From positions 1 to 33,393 of the forward strand of contig NZ_CAMJFM010000026.1 of NCBI RefSeq assembly GCF_946404925.1: a DNA stretch of 33,393 nt, given 5' to 3'. The DNA is from an uncultured Prevotella sp. GTDB taxonomy: Bacteria > Bacteroidota > Bacteroidia > Bacteroidales > Bacteroidaceae. Of the stretch, positions 6,584 to 16,189 are shown one piece after another; position 1 is the stretch's first letter, and every line of letters begins with the position of its first letter. The position numbers and the translations under genes are program-made. The notes beneath the pieces are model-generated. The model made no database searches and was not told where the DNA came from. It saw only the letters and a list, made by a program, of their open reading frames with translations.

Positions 6584-9559
6584 ATGAAAAGAAGATTGTT
6601 GATTCTAGGATTAGCACTAGCGCCACTTTGGGCTATTGCGCAAAATCTGATTTCAGGTCACATTAAGGATGTTCGCACAGGCGAGCCTTTGATAGGTGCT
6701 TCTGTCATAGTGAAATCAGAAAAAGGTCAAGGAGTAGTTACCGATGTTGATGGAAACTTCAAGCTTCAGACCAAGAAAGAGGCACCTCTAACTCTAAGAG
6801 TGGAATATATAGGATATCGTCCACTTGATGTTGAAGTATATGATTTTGAAGAGCCTGTGGAGATTGCCATCGCCGACAATTCGAATAAACTGGAAGAATT
6901 AGTTGTATTGGGCTATCAAACCCTGAAGCGCAAGAACCTTACTGGCGCGGTAGCATCGGTAGAAGGCGGTGACCTTGAGTCAATTGCAGGCGCTAGCTTT
7001 ACTGAAAAGCTACAAGGTCAGGCACCAGGTATGTTGGTATCAAATTCTTCAGGAACTCCTGGTACATCTGTTTTTGTGCGTTTACGTGGTACCACATCTA
7101 TTAACGCAGGTAACGATCCCCTTTATATCGTAGATGGTATTCCCTTTAATGGCAATAGTATTCAGTCACTCGACCAAGGTGCGCTTGTAGCAAATCCATT
7201 GGCCGACATAAGTCCTGACGATATTAAGGATGTACAGGTGCTGAAAGATGCAAGTGCAACTGCTATCTATGGTGCTCGAGCTGCCAATGGCGTTATTCTG
7301 ATTACCACCAAGCGCGGTCAGAAAAACAAGAAGACTCAAGTAAATGTAAAAGCCGAGATTGGTTGGGGAAAAGCAGCAAAACTTTGGGATGTGCTTGATG
7401 GACCTAACACTGCCATTCTGCTGAATGAGATAGCTGTCAACGACGGGAAAAAAACTACTTACGACCCCAATACTGCCGACAACTACATTCTGCGCGACAA
7501 AGCTTTCCGCACAGCTAAACAGCAATCTATTGGTTCCAGTATCACCGGTGGAAACGATCGCACTAACTTTTTTATAGGTATTGATTATACCGACCAGGAA
7601 GCCATTCTTGAAACTCAGGGATTCAGAAGAATAGGTCTGCGTGCTAATTTGGACCACGACATCAATAAAAAACTGACATTCTCATCGAGCAATCAGCTTA
7701 CCTTTACCCGAAGAACACTCTCGCCAACAGGTGATGGTCCTACTAGCCTGCTGCAAACCTCGGTACAGCACAATCCATTGGTGAACCCATATAAGGATGA
7801 TGGCAGCTACAACTATTCGGGTACATTTGAGAATATCTATGCAATCCTTAACAACAATGACAATAAATCGTATGGATTGCGCAACCTGAACAACCTCACA
7901 TTAACTTGGAAAGTTACACCTGAGTTGAGGTTCAAGTCGTCATGGAGCTATGATAACAATCAGTTTAGAGAGCGTCGTTATTACAACTCACAACTTAAGA
8001 ACGGATCGCCTAACGGAAACGCCAGAGAGGTAAGTACAAATGTGTATACACTCACTGCCGAGCAGTTGTTGAACTACAACAAGACCTTTAAAAAGATACA
8101 CGAAATAGCAGCGTTTATAGGAAATTCGGTACAATACGCCGGAAAACATACCACTTCAGTAAGTGGTTCCGATTTCCCTAGCGATGCCTTCTCCGAGATA
8201 GGTTCGGCAGCCGTGACAGAGGGCTCTACTAGTGGCTCGTCTAACTCGCTCATCTCATGGTTCGGTGGATTCAACTATGGATTATTAGACCGATATAATC
8301 TGGACTTCAATATACGTGCTGATGCCTCATCGAGATTTGGTTCCGACAACCGTTGGGGTTACTTCCCCTCATTCGGTGCCTCATGGCTGGTAAGCAAGGA
8401 GAACTTCCTGAAAGATATTAAATGGCTCACTACTTTCCGCATCAAAGGTAGTCTGGGATGGACCGGAAACCAGAGCATTAGCGACTTTGCAAGCCTGGGC
8501 CTGTGGTCGGGAGGCGGTATCTACAACAATCAGTCGGGTGTGATACAGTCGCAATTGGCAAATCCTGATTTGAAGTGGGAGACAACACGACAGTTTGATT
8601 TGGGATTTGAAGCCTCGTTCTTTAACGATCGACTGTCTATTGCTTTTGATTATTACAATAAGTATACCTACGATTTGCTGCTTCAGGCTCCCATATCGGG
8701 AAAGACAGGTTTCTCTAGCATATTCAAGAATATTGGTGAGATGAACAATAAAGGTATCGAATTCTGTATTACATCACGTAACATCCAGAAGAAGGATTTC
8801 AACTGGACCACCCGATTCAACATTTCGCACAATGGCAACAAAATAGAAAAGTTGGAGAGTCCAATCACTCAGTACAACAGAGATTGGGTAAGACTTGAAG
8901 AAGGAAAACCCATGTACTCATTCTGGCTCTACAAGGAACTGGGTGTTGACCCAGAAACTGGTAATGCCATCTATGAGGATGTAGACAAGGACGGCAAGAT
9001 AACCACTGCCGATCGCCATATCTGTGGCGACAACTGGCCCGACTTCAACGGTAGTTTGATTAACGATTTTAGATATAAGAACATAGATGTATCCGTTAAT
9101 TTATACTACTCTGTTGGAAACGACGTATTCAACATGATGCGCTTTTTTATGGAGGCTGGTGGCACCTATGGCAACAAGCGTGCACTGCTCACATCGCAGT
9201 TAGACCGCTGGCAGAAGCCTGGAGATCATGCTAAACTGCCTCGACTCACATCGACAACAAATCCTGATGGCAGTCTGAACTACGGTTTCCAAACTAGCAG
9301 ATATCTGGAAGACGGCTCATTCCTTAGACTCAAGAACCTGTCGATAGGATATACGCTGCCCAAGAAACCACTCCGCACCATCGGTGTTGAGAAGGCACGA
9401 GTATATCTGAATATCACTAATGTATTCACCATTACGAAGTACTCTGGTCCTGACCCTGAGAGTAACGTAGGTACTACCTATTCGGCTATTCAGGGACTAG
9501 ACTTCGGATTGGCTCCTCAGCCACGACAGTTTATTATTGGTACAAACATCACATTCTAA
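6584..9559 (+). CDS. SusC-like TonB-dependent outer-membrane transporter (susC2)
   Basis: Second SusC-type porin, 991 aa, with signal peptide (AIAQ, 1-20), CarboxypepD_reg-like domain at about 23-96 identical to that of susC1, the signature LVVLGYQTLKRKNLTGAVASV, a plug with RLRGTTSI and PLYIVDGIPF, and a barrel ending FIIGTNITF. Outside the N-terminal domain it is a clear paralogue of susC1 but diverged, and its loops differ, so the ligands may differ in size or sequence. It is first in a six-gene operon and lies 3 bp before susD2, so the two are translationally coupled. The start at 6584 is supported by the purine-rich AAAGAAAAG just upstream and by the signal peptide that follows. Confidence 0.95.
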   Translation: MKRRLLILGLALAPLWAIAQNLISGHIKDVRTGEPLIGASVIVKSEKGQGVVTDVDGNFKLQTKKEAPLTLRVEYIGYRPLDVEVYDFEEPVEIAIADNSNKLEELVVLGYQTLKRKNLTGAVASVEGGDLESIAGASFTEKLQGQAPGMLVSNSSGTPGTSVFVRLRGTTSINAGNDPLYIVDGIPFNGNSIQSLDQGALVANPLADISPDDIKDVQVLKDASATAIYGARAANGVILITTKRGQKNKKTQVNVKAEIGWGKAAKLWDVLDGPNTAILLNEIAVNDGKKTTYDPNTADNYILRDKAFRTAKQQSIGSSITGGNDRTNFFIGIDYTDQEAILETQGFRRIGLRANLDHDINKKLTFSSSNQLTFTRRTLSPTGDGPTSLLQTSVQHNPLVNPYKDDGSYNYSGTFENIYAILNNNDNKSYGLRNLNNLTLTWKVTPELRFKSSWSYDNNQFRERRYYNSQLKNGSPNGNAREVSTNVYTLTAEQLLNYNKTFKKIHEIAAFIGNSVQYAGKHTTSVSGSDFPSDAFSEIGSAAVTEGSTSGSSNSLISWFGGFNYGLLDRYNLDFNIRADASSRFGSDNRWGYFPSFGASWLVSKENFLKDIKWLTTFRIKGSLGWTGNQSISDFASLGLWSGGGIYNNQSGVIQSQLANPDLKWETTRQFDLGFEASFFNDRLSIAFDYYNKYTYDLLLQAPISGKTGFSSIFKNIGEMNNKGIEFCITSRNIQKKDFNWTTRFNISHNGNKIEKLESPITQYNRDWVRLEEGKPMYSFWLYKELGVDPETGNAIYEDVDKDGKITTADRHICGDNWPDFNGSLINDFRYKNIDVSVNLYYSVGNDVFNMMRFFMEAGGTYGNKRALLTSQLDRWQKPGDHAKLPRLTSTTNPDGSLNYGFQTSRYLEDGSFLRLKNLSIGYTLPKKPLRTIGVEKARVYLNITNVFTITKYSGPDPESNVGTTYSAIQGLDFGLAPQPRQFIIGTNITF
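6649..6871 (+). repeat. Long direct repeat shared with susC1 (copy B)
   Basis: Counterpart of 801-1023. The last ~140 bases of the two copies differ at about one or two positions, while flanking coding sequence shows ordinary paralogue divergence. Direct orientation means that recombination between the copies would delete about 5.8 kb and leave a chimeric susC. Confidence 0.85.
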
Positions 9560-9562
9560 AAA

Positions 9563-10909
9563 ATGAAAACAATGAAAACTAAGAATAACATCATCATATT
9601 AGCCATCGCGCTGTTCACATCGTGCGATGTGCTGGAACAGAGCCCTACGAACAATGTTTCTGATTCGGAAGTAGGTACAAGTGCATCGGCTGCAGCCACA
9701 CTGCTCAATGGTGCCTATCATCGCCTGGCAGCCAGCAACTATTATGGCGGAGGTTTCTTTACCACCTCTGTGGCACTGGCATCGGATAATACAGAATGGG
9801 TAGGTTCATACCAGTTCCTAGGTAACTTCGACCAGCATAATTATCAGGCCGATAACTCGGCAAACCTGTCGGCATGGTACTCTATTTATTCGGCAATAAA
9901 TGCCGCCAACCAGACCATCAAACTGACTTCGGAGGCATCAGGTATTTCTGATGCAGAGAAGAATCGCATCATAGCCGAAGCTACAATCATACGCTCGCTT
10001 GGTCTCTTCGATCTGGCACGTACTTGGGGTAACATACCTATCATCAAGGAGGCTACCAGTTCGCCAACACAGTTTAATGGTGTAAAGCAGTCGGATGCAA
10101 AAACGGTTTATCAGACGGTTATCAATGATATTCTATCTGTTAAAAACGATTTGGCTCAGCCTAAAACACGTGGAAACGCATATATCAGCCAGCCTGTGGC
10201 CGACGCATTCCTGGCACGCGTATACCTCTATCAGGAAGATTGGGCCAACGCCGAGAAATATGCATCGCAAGTAATCAGTCTGAGCGATTACTATGAATTA
10301 GTGCCCATCAGCGATTGGTTGGCAAACAAGCAAACAAAGGAAAGTATTTTGGAATTGGCTTATTCTTCTTCATTCTCCAATGAGTATTATTACTATTGGC
10401 AGCGTGTAGGAGGCGGACGTCAGGAAATAGGACTTTCGCAGGAGCTCTACGACCTTATTACTAGTCCAAAGACAGGAGGCGATCGTGCTATCTTAGTGAG
10501 CGATGACTCTACGCCAGCAGAACGCCTGCTAACAGCAAAACTCTACTGGCGTGATGGCAATGATGACGATCCCGCCTACGTATTCCGTTTGGCTGAACAA
10601 TATCTCATTCGTGCAGAGGCACGAGCAAAACAGGGAAAGTTTGAAGGAGCTATCGCTGATCTGAATGCCATTCGCCAGCGCTCGCATGTAGCCAAATATA
10701 ATGGTGGCACAGATCAGATTGACATCATTGCAGCCATAGATCAAGAGCGCCGTATAGAACTTGCTTTTGAGCCACACCGTTGGTTCGACTTGGTAAGAAC
10801 TAATCGTGCTGTAGAGGTGTTGGGTATTGACAGTCACTACACACTATTCCCAATTCCAAATACCGACGTACTGGTAGATGAGGATCTTGAACAGAATAAC
10901 GGTTATTAA
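9563..10909 (+). CDS. SusD/RagB-like surface lipoprotein (susD2)
   Basis: Ligand-binding lipoprotein partner of susC2, 448 aa. It has a lipobox (LFTSCD, Cys near residue 21), a helical TPR-like core (NRIIAEATIIRSLGLFDLARTWGNIPII), the SusD repeat FRLAEQYLIRAEARAKQGKFEGAIADLNAIRQRS and the ending DQERRIELAFEPHRWFDLVRT with FPIPNTDV. The sequence is clearly homologous to susD1 over its length. A second in-frame ATG lies three codons in (9572) and cannot be excluded as the start. Confidence 0.93.
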   Translation: MKTMKTKNNIIILAIALFTSCDVLEQSPTNNVSDSEVGTSASAAATLLNGAYHRLAASNYYGGGFFTTSVALASDNTEWVGSYQFLGNFDQHNYQADNSANLSAWYSIYSAINAANQTIKLTSEASGISDAEKNRIIAEATIIRSLGLFDLARTWGNIPIIKEATSSPTQFNGVKQSDAKTVYQTVINDILSVKNDLAQPKTRGNAYISQPVADAFLARVYLYQEDWANAEKYASQVISLSDYYELVPISDWLANKQTKESILELAYSSSFSNEYYYYWQRVGGGRQEIGLSQELYDLITSPKTGGDRAILVSDDSTPAERLLTAKLYWRDGNDDDPAYVFRLAEQYLIRAEARAKQGKFEGAIADLNAIRQRSHVAKYNGGTDQIDIIAAIDQERRIELAFEPHRWFDLVRTNRAVEVLGIDSHYTLFPIPNTDVLVDEDLEQNNGY

Positions 10910-10930
10910 TCATCATAAATAGATTTGAAA

Positions 10931-12406
10931 ATGAAAAAGTTATTAGTTTTTGCATTTGTCTTTTCTTTCATATCCCTTGGTGCTAATGCCCAGAAGAAAA
11001 GCAAGGCTGCTAAGCAGACCATAAAATCATCGGTGGTTATTGATTATATCAATGACAACTATGACACTTACGATAAACTGCAGAAGGAGATATGGAATTA
11101 CTCAGAGGTAGGATTTCAGGAAATCAAGAGCTCAAAGGCACTCCAGAATCATCTTGCATCAAATGGATTCAAAATAACGGATGGCATCGCAGGTGAACCA
11201 ACGGCATTCATTGCTGAGTATGGAAGCGGCAAACCTGTGATTGGCATTGTGGCAGAGTTTGATGCCCTGCCGGGGTTGTCGCAAGACACGGTGCCATATC
11301 GCAAGGAGAGATTTGAAAACAAACCAGGTCATGGTTGTGGGCATAACCTTTTCGGTGTGGCTTCATCGGCTGCAGGTATCGCCATAGCTAAGTGGCTCAA
11401 GGAAACAGGCACACAGGGCACTGTTCGCGTATATGGGTCGCCGGCAGAAGAGGGAGGCTCTGGTAAGACCTATATTGTGCGCGATGGTTACTATAAGGAT
11501 GTGGATCTCGTTTTGGACTGGCATCCGGGAGGCGAGAATGCTGTACATTATAGCCCAGGTTTGGCAAAAGTGGGTATCGACTATATCTTCCACGGTAAAT
11601 CGGCTCATGCCGCTGGTCAGCCTTGGGCAGGACGCTCTGCTCTCGATGGACTGCTGCTCTTTGCCCATGCCGTTGACATGATGCGTGAGCACATAAGGCC
11701 ACACAATCGTCTGCATTACGTGATACACAATGGTGGTGAGGCTCCAAACGTGGTGCCTGACTATGCCAGAGCAGAATTCTATGCTCGCAGTCCGAACACA
11801 AAAGAACTGCGACAGATTGTGGAGTGGTATGACTCGGCTGCCATCGGTGCCGCTAAGGCTACGCAGACCACTGTGGAGAAGCGCTTTATTGGTGGACAGT
11901 ATGAGTACTTCATTAATGAAACCATAGCACGACAACTGCAGAAGAACTTGGAGTTTGTTGGCGGTGTGAAATGGAGCGAACGCGAATATGCCTTTGCCAA
12001 GGCGCTCAACAAGGTGAATGGTAATCCCGACAGCATTCTGAATTCTGTGGGCAAAGTAAAACCTTTGGGCAAGATTTTGCGCCAGAGCGAGGGTGGTGGT
12101 TCTACTGACGTAGCAGACATCTCATGGAATGTGCCTACTGCTGGCTTTGGTGTGGTTACTACCGTTCCTGGCAATCCTGGACACAGCTGGCAGAACGTTG
12201 CAACTGTTGGTACGACAATCGGTACCAAAGGACTTATCAATGCAGCTAAGGTGCTTGCATTGACAGGTATCGACTTCTTTGCCTCTCCAAAGCTGGTGAA
12301 GGAAGCTCAGGATGAATTCTATCGCGAACGTCCGGCTGACTTCAAATACGAGCATCTGGGTGGCGATGTACCCCCAGCTCTGGATTATCGTAAAGGATTG
12401 AACTAA
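10931..12406 (+). CDS. Secreted M20D amidohydrolase (AbgB-like)
   Basis: Metal-dependent amidohydrolase of the AbgB/aminoacylase group; characterised members remove acyl or aryl groups from amino acids or split dipeptides. The protein (491 aa) starts at ATG 10931, giving a clean signal peptide (residues 1-21, GANAQ); a TTG two codons earlier is less likely. Visible metal and catalytic motifs are VAEFDALPG (108-115), HGCGHNLFG with Cys136 and His138, SPAEEGGSGK with the Glu pair 173-174, DWHPGG with His198, and NPGHSWQ near the C-terminus; the dimerisation domain with HGKSAHAAG lies between. E. coli AbgB is cytoplasmic, so the signal peptide is notable. It is third in operon 2, 21 bp after susD2, and probably trims imported peptides in the periplasm. 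Confidence 0.9.
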   Translation: MKKLLVFAFVFSFISLGANAQKKSKAAKQTIKSSVVIDYINDNYDTYDKLQKEIWNYSEVGFQEIKSSKALQNHLASNGFKITDGIAGEPTAFIAEYGSGKPVIGIVAEFDALPGLSQDTVPYRKERFENKPGHGCGHNLFGVASSAAGIAIAKWLKETGTQGTVRVYGSPAEEGGSGKTYIVRDGYYKDVDLVLDWHPGGENAVHYSPGLAKVGIDYIFHGKSAHAAGQPWAGRSALDGLLLFAHAVDMMREHIRPHNRLHYVIHNGGEAPNVVPDYARAEFYARSPNTKELRQIVEWYDSAAIGAAKATQTTVEKRFIGGQYEYFINETIARQLQKNLEFVGGVKWSEREYAFAKALNKVNGNPDSILNSVGKVKPLGKILRQSEGGGSTDVADISWNVPTAGFGVVTTVPGNPGHSWQNVATVGTTIGTKGLINAAKVLALTGIDFFASPKLVKEAQDEFYRERPADFKYEHLGGDVPPALDYRKGLN

Positions 12407-12426
12407 TCATAAAAAAACTATCAGTT

Positions 12427-14979
12427 ATGAAAAAGTTATTTATCACTATATTATCAGTTTTAACACTATCAACAGCATGGGCGCAACATGTAGAGATGAG
12501 TTATTACCTGCCAGATCATGCGCAATATAATAAGAGCATACCTACACCAGAATCGGTGTTGGGGTATCAAGTGGGCGATTTCTACGTGCAGCACCCACAG
12601 CTTGTGAGCTACGTCAAAGCCATTGAGGCCGCATCAGACCGAGTGAAACTGGTGAACTATGGCTATACCAATGAGCGTAAGCCGCTTTACTTGGTCATCT
12701 TTAGTTCGCCTGAGAACATCAAGAATCTGGATAAGATCAAGGCAGAGCACCAAAAGCTGACCATTCCATCAGAAAGCGGAAGCGTTGACATAGACAAACA
12801 ACCAGTGTTCACTTGGTTGGGGCACTCAATTCATGGTAATGAGGCCAGTGGTACAAATGCTTCGCTCTTGCTCATCTATCATCTTGCAGCAGCCAATGAT
12901 GCCGAGACTCTGAGCTGGCTGGAGAACGAGGTGATTATAGTTGATCCTGCCAATAATCCAGATGGCGAAGATCGATTTGCCGAGTGGGCGAATCAGCACA
13001 AGAGTTTTGTACCAAGCGAGGATCAAGTGAACATAGATCATACCGAGGCATGGCCTGGTGGACGTTACAATCATTATTGGTTCGATCTGAATCGTGACTG
13101 GCTGAACCTGCAGCAGGTGGAGAGTCAGCAGCGACAGAAGCAGATTCTGGCTTGGGTCCCAAATATCTACACTTGTGCTCACGAACAGGGAGCCGATGCC
13201 AACTACCACTTTTCACCAGGTGAGCCCACACGTGTTCACCCGCTGATTCCAGAGGAGAACCAGACTCTCATCAAACGTCTGGCAGCCGAATATTATGTGC
13301 CCGCCTACGACAAACGTGGCGTGCTTTACTTCTCTGGCGAGGCTTTCGATGACTACTATATCGGTCGTGGACGTGAATATTTCGATTTTCATGGTGGCAT
13401 AGCACTTCTATGGGAGGAACAGAGCGCACGAGGCTTCCAGCAGAAGACAGCCAACGGGTTGCTTACCTTCCCATTTGCCATCCAGAATCAGCTCACAACC
13501 GAGCTGGCTACCATACGTGGTGCCCTGAATCTGCGCAAAGATCTGCTTGATTATCAGCGACGCTACTTCAAGAATGCCTCATCGGAGGCTGCAAAGAATC
13601 CTGTTAAAACCTATGTGTTTGGTTCAGAGAGCGACCCAGCATCAGCTTATCGTCTGGCAGAACTCGTGGCTCGCAATGGTGTGGAGGTGTATCGTCTTGA
13701 CAAGGAGATAAAAGCCAACGGTAAGACATACAAGCCTGCCTACAGCTATGCCGTGCCTGTGAACCAGCCACGCTACCGATTGGTAGAGGGCCTGTTTGAG
13801 ATTCGTGAGAAGTATGCCGATAGTCTGTCGTATGACATCACGGGGTGGACATCGCCATTCCTCTTTAATGTAAACTACAGCAAGCAGGCCGCTGCCGTTT
13901 CATTGGGCGAGAAGGTACAGATAGATGCGCTACCTAATGGTGAGTTCAAGGGGGCTAAGGATGCTTACGCCTACCTGTTTGAGTGGAGTGGCTATTATGC
14001 TCCGCGCGCACTCTATCGCCTACTCAAGAATGGTGTTTATGCCAAGGTATCACAGTCGGTTGTAAAATATGGTGACAAGGAGTTCCAGCGTGGTTCCATC
14101 TTGATTCCTTTGGGCGATGTATATCAGCAGAAGTCGAAGGATGAAATCTACAACATTGCAAAGCTGATAACCGAGGAAGACGCCATAGATGTATGGTCAG
14201 TGCCTACAGGCTATCTGGAGGGGCACAACCTGGGCAGTTCTACATTTTCGCCAGTGCGCACCCCAAAGGTGGCTATCGTTGGCGGCAATGGTGCTTCGGC
14301 TACTAGCGTAGGAGAAATATGGCATCTTTTCGATACACGTTACGAGATTCCCTTGACTATTATTTCGTCAGAACGATTCGCTCAGGCAGATTTGAGCAGC
14401 TATAATGTTCTGATTCTAAGTGGTTATGGCCTCGACTTGTCAAAAACTGCCATACAACGTGTTAAGAGTTGGGTGGAACAAGGTGGTACGCTGATTGCTT
14501 ATGAGAATACTTTGCCATGGTTGGTTCGCAACGAACTGGCCAAGATTGAATTTGAGAAGTCTGCCAGCGTGAAGGATGGTAGCTACGAGAACTTTTCTAT
14601 TTCATCGCGTGCAAACAACATTCCAGGTGTCATCTTCGGTGCAAAACTCGACATCACACATCCATTGGGTTGGGGCTATACTGATGAAGATATCGCTGTG
14701 TTCAAGAACAATGGCGTGAACATCAAACCAACGGAAAACAAACTGCGCACCCCATTGGTTTACACCAAGCATCCACTCGTATCGGGCAATATCCTGCCTC
14801 GCGTAGCAGCTGCCTACGAAGAGCATCCTGTAGCCATCGTGAATCGTCTGGGTCGTGGAAAGGTTATCGGTTTCTCTGTAGATACCAATTTCCGTTCGGT
14901 TTGGTATGGTACAAACAAACTGACAGCTAATGCTATATTCTGGGGACACCTGATTAACACCAGAACTTTGGAACAATAG
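12427..14979 (+). CDS. Secreted M14 zinc carboxypeptidase-like protein with C-terminal GATase-like domain
   Basis: Exported peptidase of family M14, 850 aa, with signal peptide (STAWAQ, residues 1-20). The zinc site is intact: HGNE with His136 and Glu139, NNPDGEDRFA (176-184), DLNRDWL, and the third ligand in CAHEQGADANYHF; the later WEEQSARG probably carries the catalytic Glu. After the M14 domain (about 50-400) come about 200 residues of beta-rich linker and then a class I glutamine-amidotransferase-like Rossmann segment (VAIVGGNGAS; VLILSGYGLDLS), seen in other large Bacteroidetes M14 proteins and lacking an obvious Cys nucleophile. It sits 20 bp after the M20D gene. The role is likely removal of terminal residues from peptides delivered by SusCD. 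Confidence 0.9.
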   Translation: MKKLFITILSVLTLSTAWAQHVEMSYYLPDHAQYNKSIPTPESVLGYQVGDFYVQHPQLVSYVKAIEAASDRVKLVNYGYTNERKPLYLVIFSSPENIKNLDKIKAEHQKLTIPSESGSVDIDKQPVFTWLGHSIHGNEASGTNASLLLIYHLAAANDAETLSWLENEVIIVDPANNPDGEDRFAEWANQHKSFVPSEDQVNIDHTEAWPGGRYNHYWFDLNRDWLNLQQVESQQRQKQILAWVPNIYTCAHEQGADANYHFSPGEPTRVHPLIPEENQTLIKRLAAEYYVPAYDKRGVLYFSGEAFDDYYIGRGREYFDFHGGIALLWEEQSARGFQQKTANGLLTFPFAIQNQLTTELATIRGALNLRKDLLDYQRRYFKNASSEAAKNPVKTYVFGSESDPASAYRLAELVARNGVEVYRLDKEIKANGKTYKPAYSYAVPVNQPRYRLVEGLFEIREKYADSLSYDITGWTSPFLFNVNYSKQAAAVSLGEKVQIDALPNGEFKGAKDAYAYLFEWSGYYAPRALYRLLKNGVYAKVSQSVVKYGDKEFQRGSILIPLGDVYQQKSKDEIYNIAKLITEEDAIDVWSVPTGYLEGHNLGSSTFSPVRTPKVAIVGGNGASATSVGEIWHLFDTRYEIPLTIISSERFAQADLSSYNVLILSGYGLDLSKTAIQRVKSWVEQGGTLIAYENTLPWLVRNELAKIEFEKSASVKDGSYENFSISSRANNIPGVIFGAKLDITHPLGWGYTDEDIAVFKNNGVNIKPTENKLRTPLVYTKHPLVSGNILPRVAAAYEEHPVAIVNRLGRGKVIGFSVDTNFRSVWYGTNKLTANAIFWGHLINTRTLEQ

Positions 14980-14995
14980 ATGTTAAACAGATCTT

Positions 14996-16165
14996 ATGAA
15001 GAAAATACTCAGCAATAATGTCATTATCTTAGTACTTGCCGTAGCAATAGGAATATTGCTCGGCAAGTACGTAAATAATCCTGCAATGTTGGCTGTTGCT
15101 CAGACTATAAAATCAGTCAGCAGTCAGTTTATTTTCTTTCTCGTGCCATTGATTGTGCTGGCATTTGTGGCATCTGCCGTTACAAGTTTAAAGAGCAATG
15201 CCACATGCTTATTCTTATTTGCTTTTCTGATAGCCTATCTATCAAGTGAGGCTTCGGCAATGTTTTCGCTGCTGCTTGGCTACACGCTTGTGCCTTTGCT
15301 ACACTGCGGTCAGTTGGGGGGGATGCGTGCACTGCCCGAGGCTGTGTTCAGCTTTTCCATACCACCAGTTATGAATGTTATATCTGCCTTGTTTTTGGCT
15401 ATATTTCTAGGTTTAGGAGTGGTATGGACCAAGGCTACAACCATAATTGCCGTGCTGAACGAGTTTCGCGAACTGATGCTGGTGGTGGTGAAGCGTATTT
15501 TGCTACCAGTCCTGCCATTCTATATCGCTGCAAACTTTTATGTCATGGCCTGGCAAGGAAATATTGATTCGCTGATAGTATTTCTGCCTGTAATAGCCAT
15601 TATTGTGATGGCTCACTTTGTTTGGATTATAATATTATATACAATAGCATCGATCTATTCACGCAAGAATGCTTTCGACATTTTGCGCCATTATGCTCCT
15701 GCTTATTTCACAGCTTTAGGCACTATGTCGTCTGCTGCCACTTTAGGTGTGGCACTCCACTGCGCAGGTAAAAGCAGGGTGCTTCGCGCTGACGTTTCGG
15801 AGTTTAGCATCCCTCTGTTTGCCAATATACATCTGTGTGGTGCCACTCTCACAGAGACGTTCTTTCTGGCAGTAGTCTCACAGTTGCTCTATGGGCATCT
15901 GCCTACTCTAGGGGTGTTCCTGTTGTTCATCGTATTGCTGGGCGTGTTTGCTGTTGGCGCACCGGGGGTTCCGGGTGGAACGGCATTTGCTTCGGTGGGC
16001 ATCGTTACCTCTGTGTTAGGGTTCGACGATAATGGAGTGGCTCTGTTTTTGGCGCTCTTTGCTTTGCAAGACTGCTTTGGTACTAGTTGTAACATTTTGG
16101 GTGATGGTGCACTATCGCTCATCTTACAGGCCTATAATGATAGAAATAACAAGGAAACAAAATAA
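14996..16165 (+). CDS. SLC1/DAACS-type sodium-coupled amino acid symporter
   Basis: Inner-membrane secondary transporter of the dicarboxylate/amino acid:cation symporter family, 389 aa with about eight membrane helices and two hairpins. HP1 carries GTMSSAATLGVAL, HP2 carries GAPGVPGGTAF, and the substrate helix reads LQDCFGTSCNILGDG (358-371). In aspartate or glutamate carriers the last motif is D..RT..N, with the Arg binding the side-chain carboxylate. Here the Asp (359), Thr (363) and Asn (366) are kept but Arg is Gly362. Neutral amino acid members also lack the Arg, so I infer a neutral rather than acidic cargo. It lies 16 bp after the M14 gene and would take up the amino acids released by the two peptidases. 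Confidence 0.88.
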   Translation: MKKILSNNVIILVLAVAIGILLGKYVNNPAMLAVAQTIKSVSSQFIFFLVPLIVLAFVASAVTSLKSNATCLFLFAFLIAYLSSEASAMFSLLLGYTLVPLLHCGQLGGMRALPEAVFSFSIPPVMNVISALFLAIFLGLGVVWTKATTIIAVLNEFRELMLVVVKRILLPVLPFYIAANFYVMAWQGNIDSLIVFLPVIAIIVMAHFVWIIILYTIASIYSRKNAFDILRHYAPAYFTALGTMSSAATLGVALHCAGKSRVLRADVSEFSIPLFANIHLCGATLTETFFLAVVSQLLYGHLPTLGVFLLFIVLLGVFAVGAPGVPGGTAFASVGIVTSVLGFDDNGVALFLALFALQDCFGTSCNILGDGALSLILQAYNDRNNKETK

Positions 16166-16189
16166 ATAATTAAAATATAAAAAAACAAA

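Noticed and set aside
7166..7657. 163-codon minus-strand frame inside susC2
   Set aside because: It is antisense to conserved SusC coding sequence, and its translation shows no domain or signal peptide that would support a gene.
11363..11935. Long reading frames on the minus strand inside the M20D gene
   Set aside because: They are antisense shadows of a well-supported plus-strand gene with clear family motifs. They have no promoter, no ribosome-binding site and no recognisable domain.
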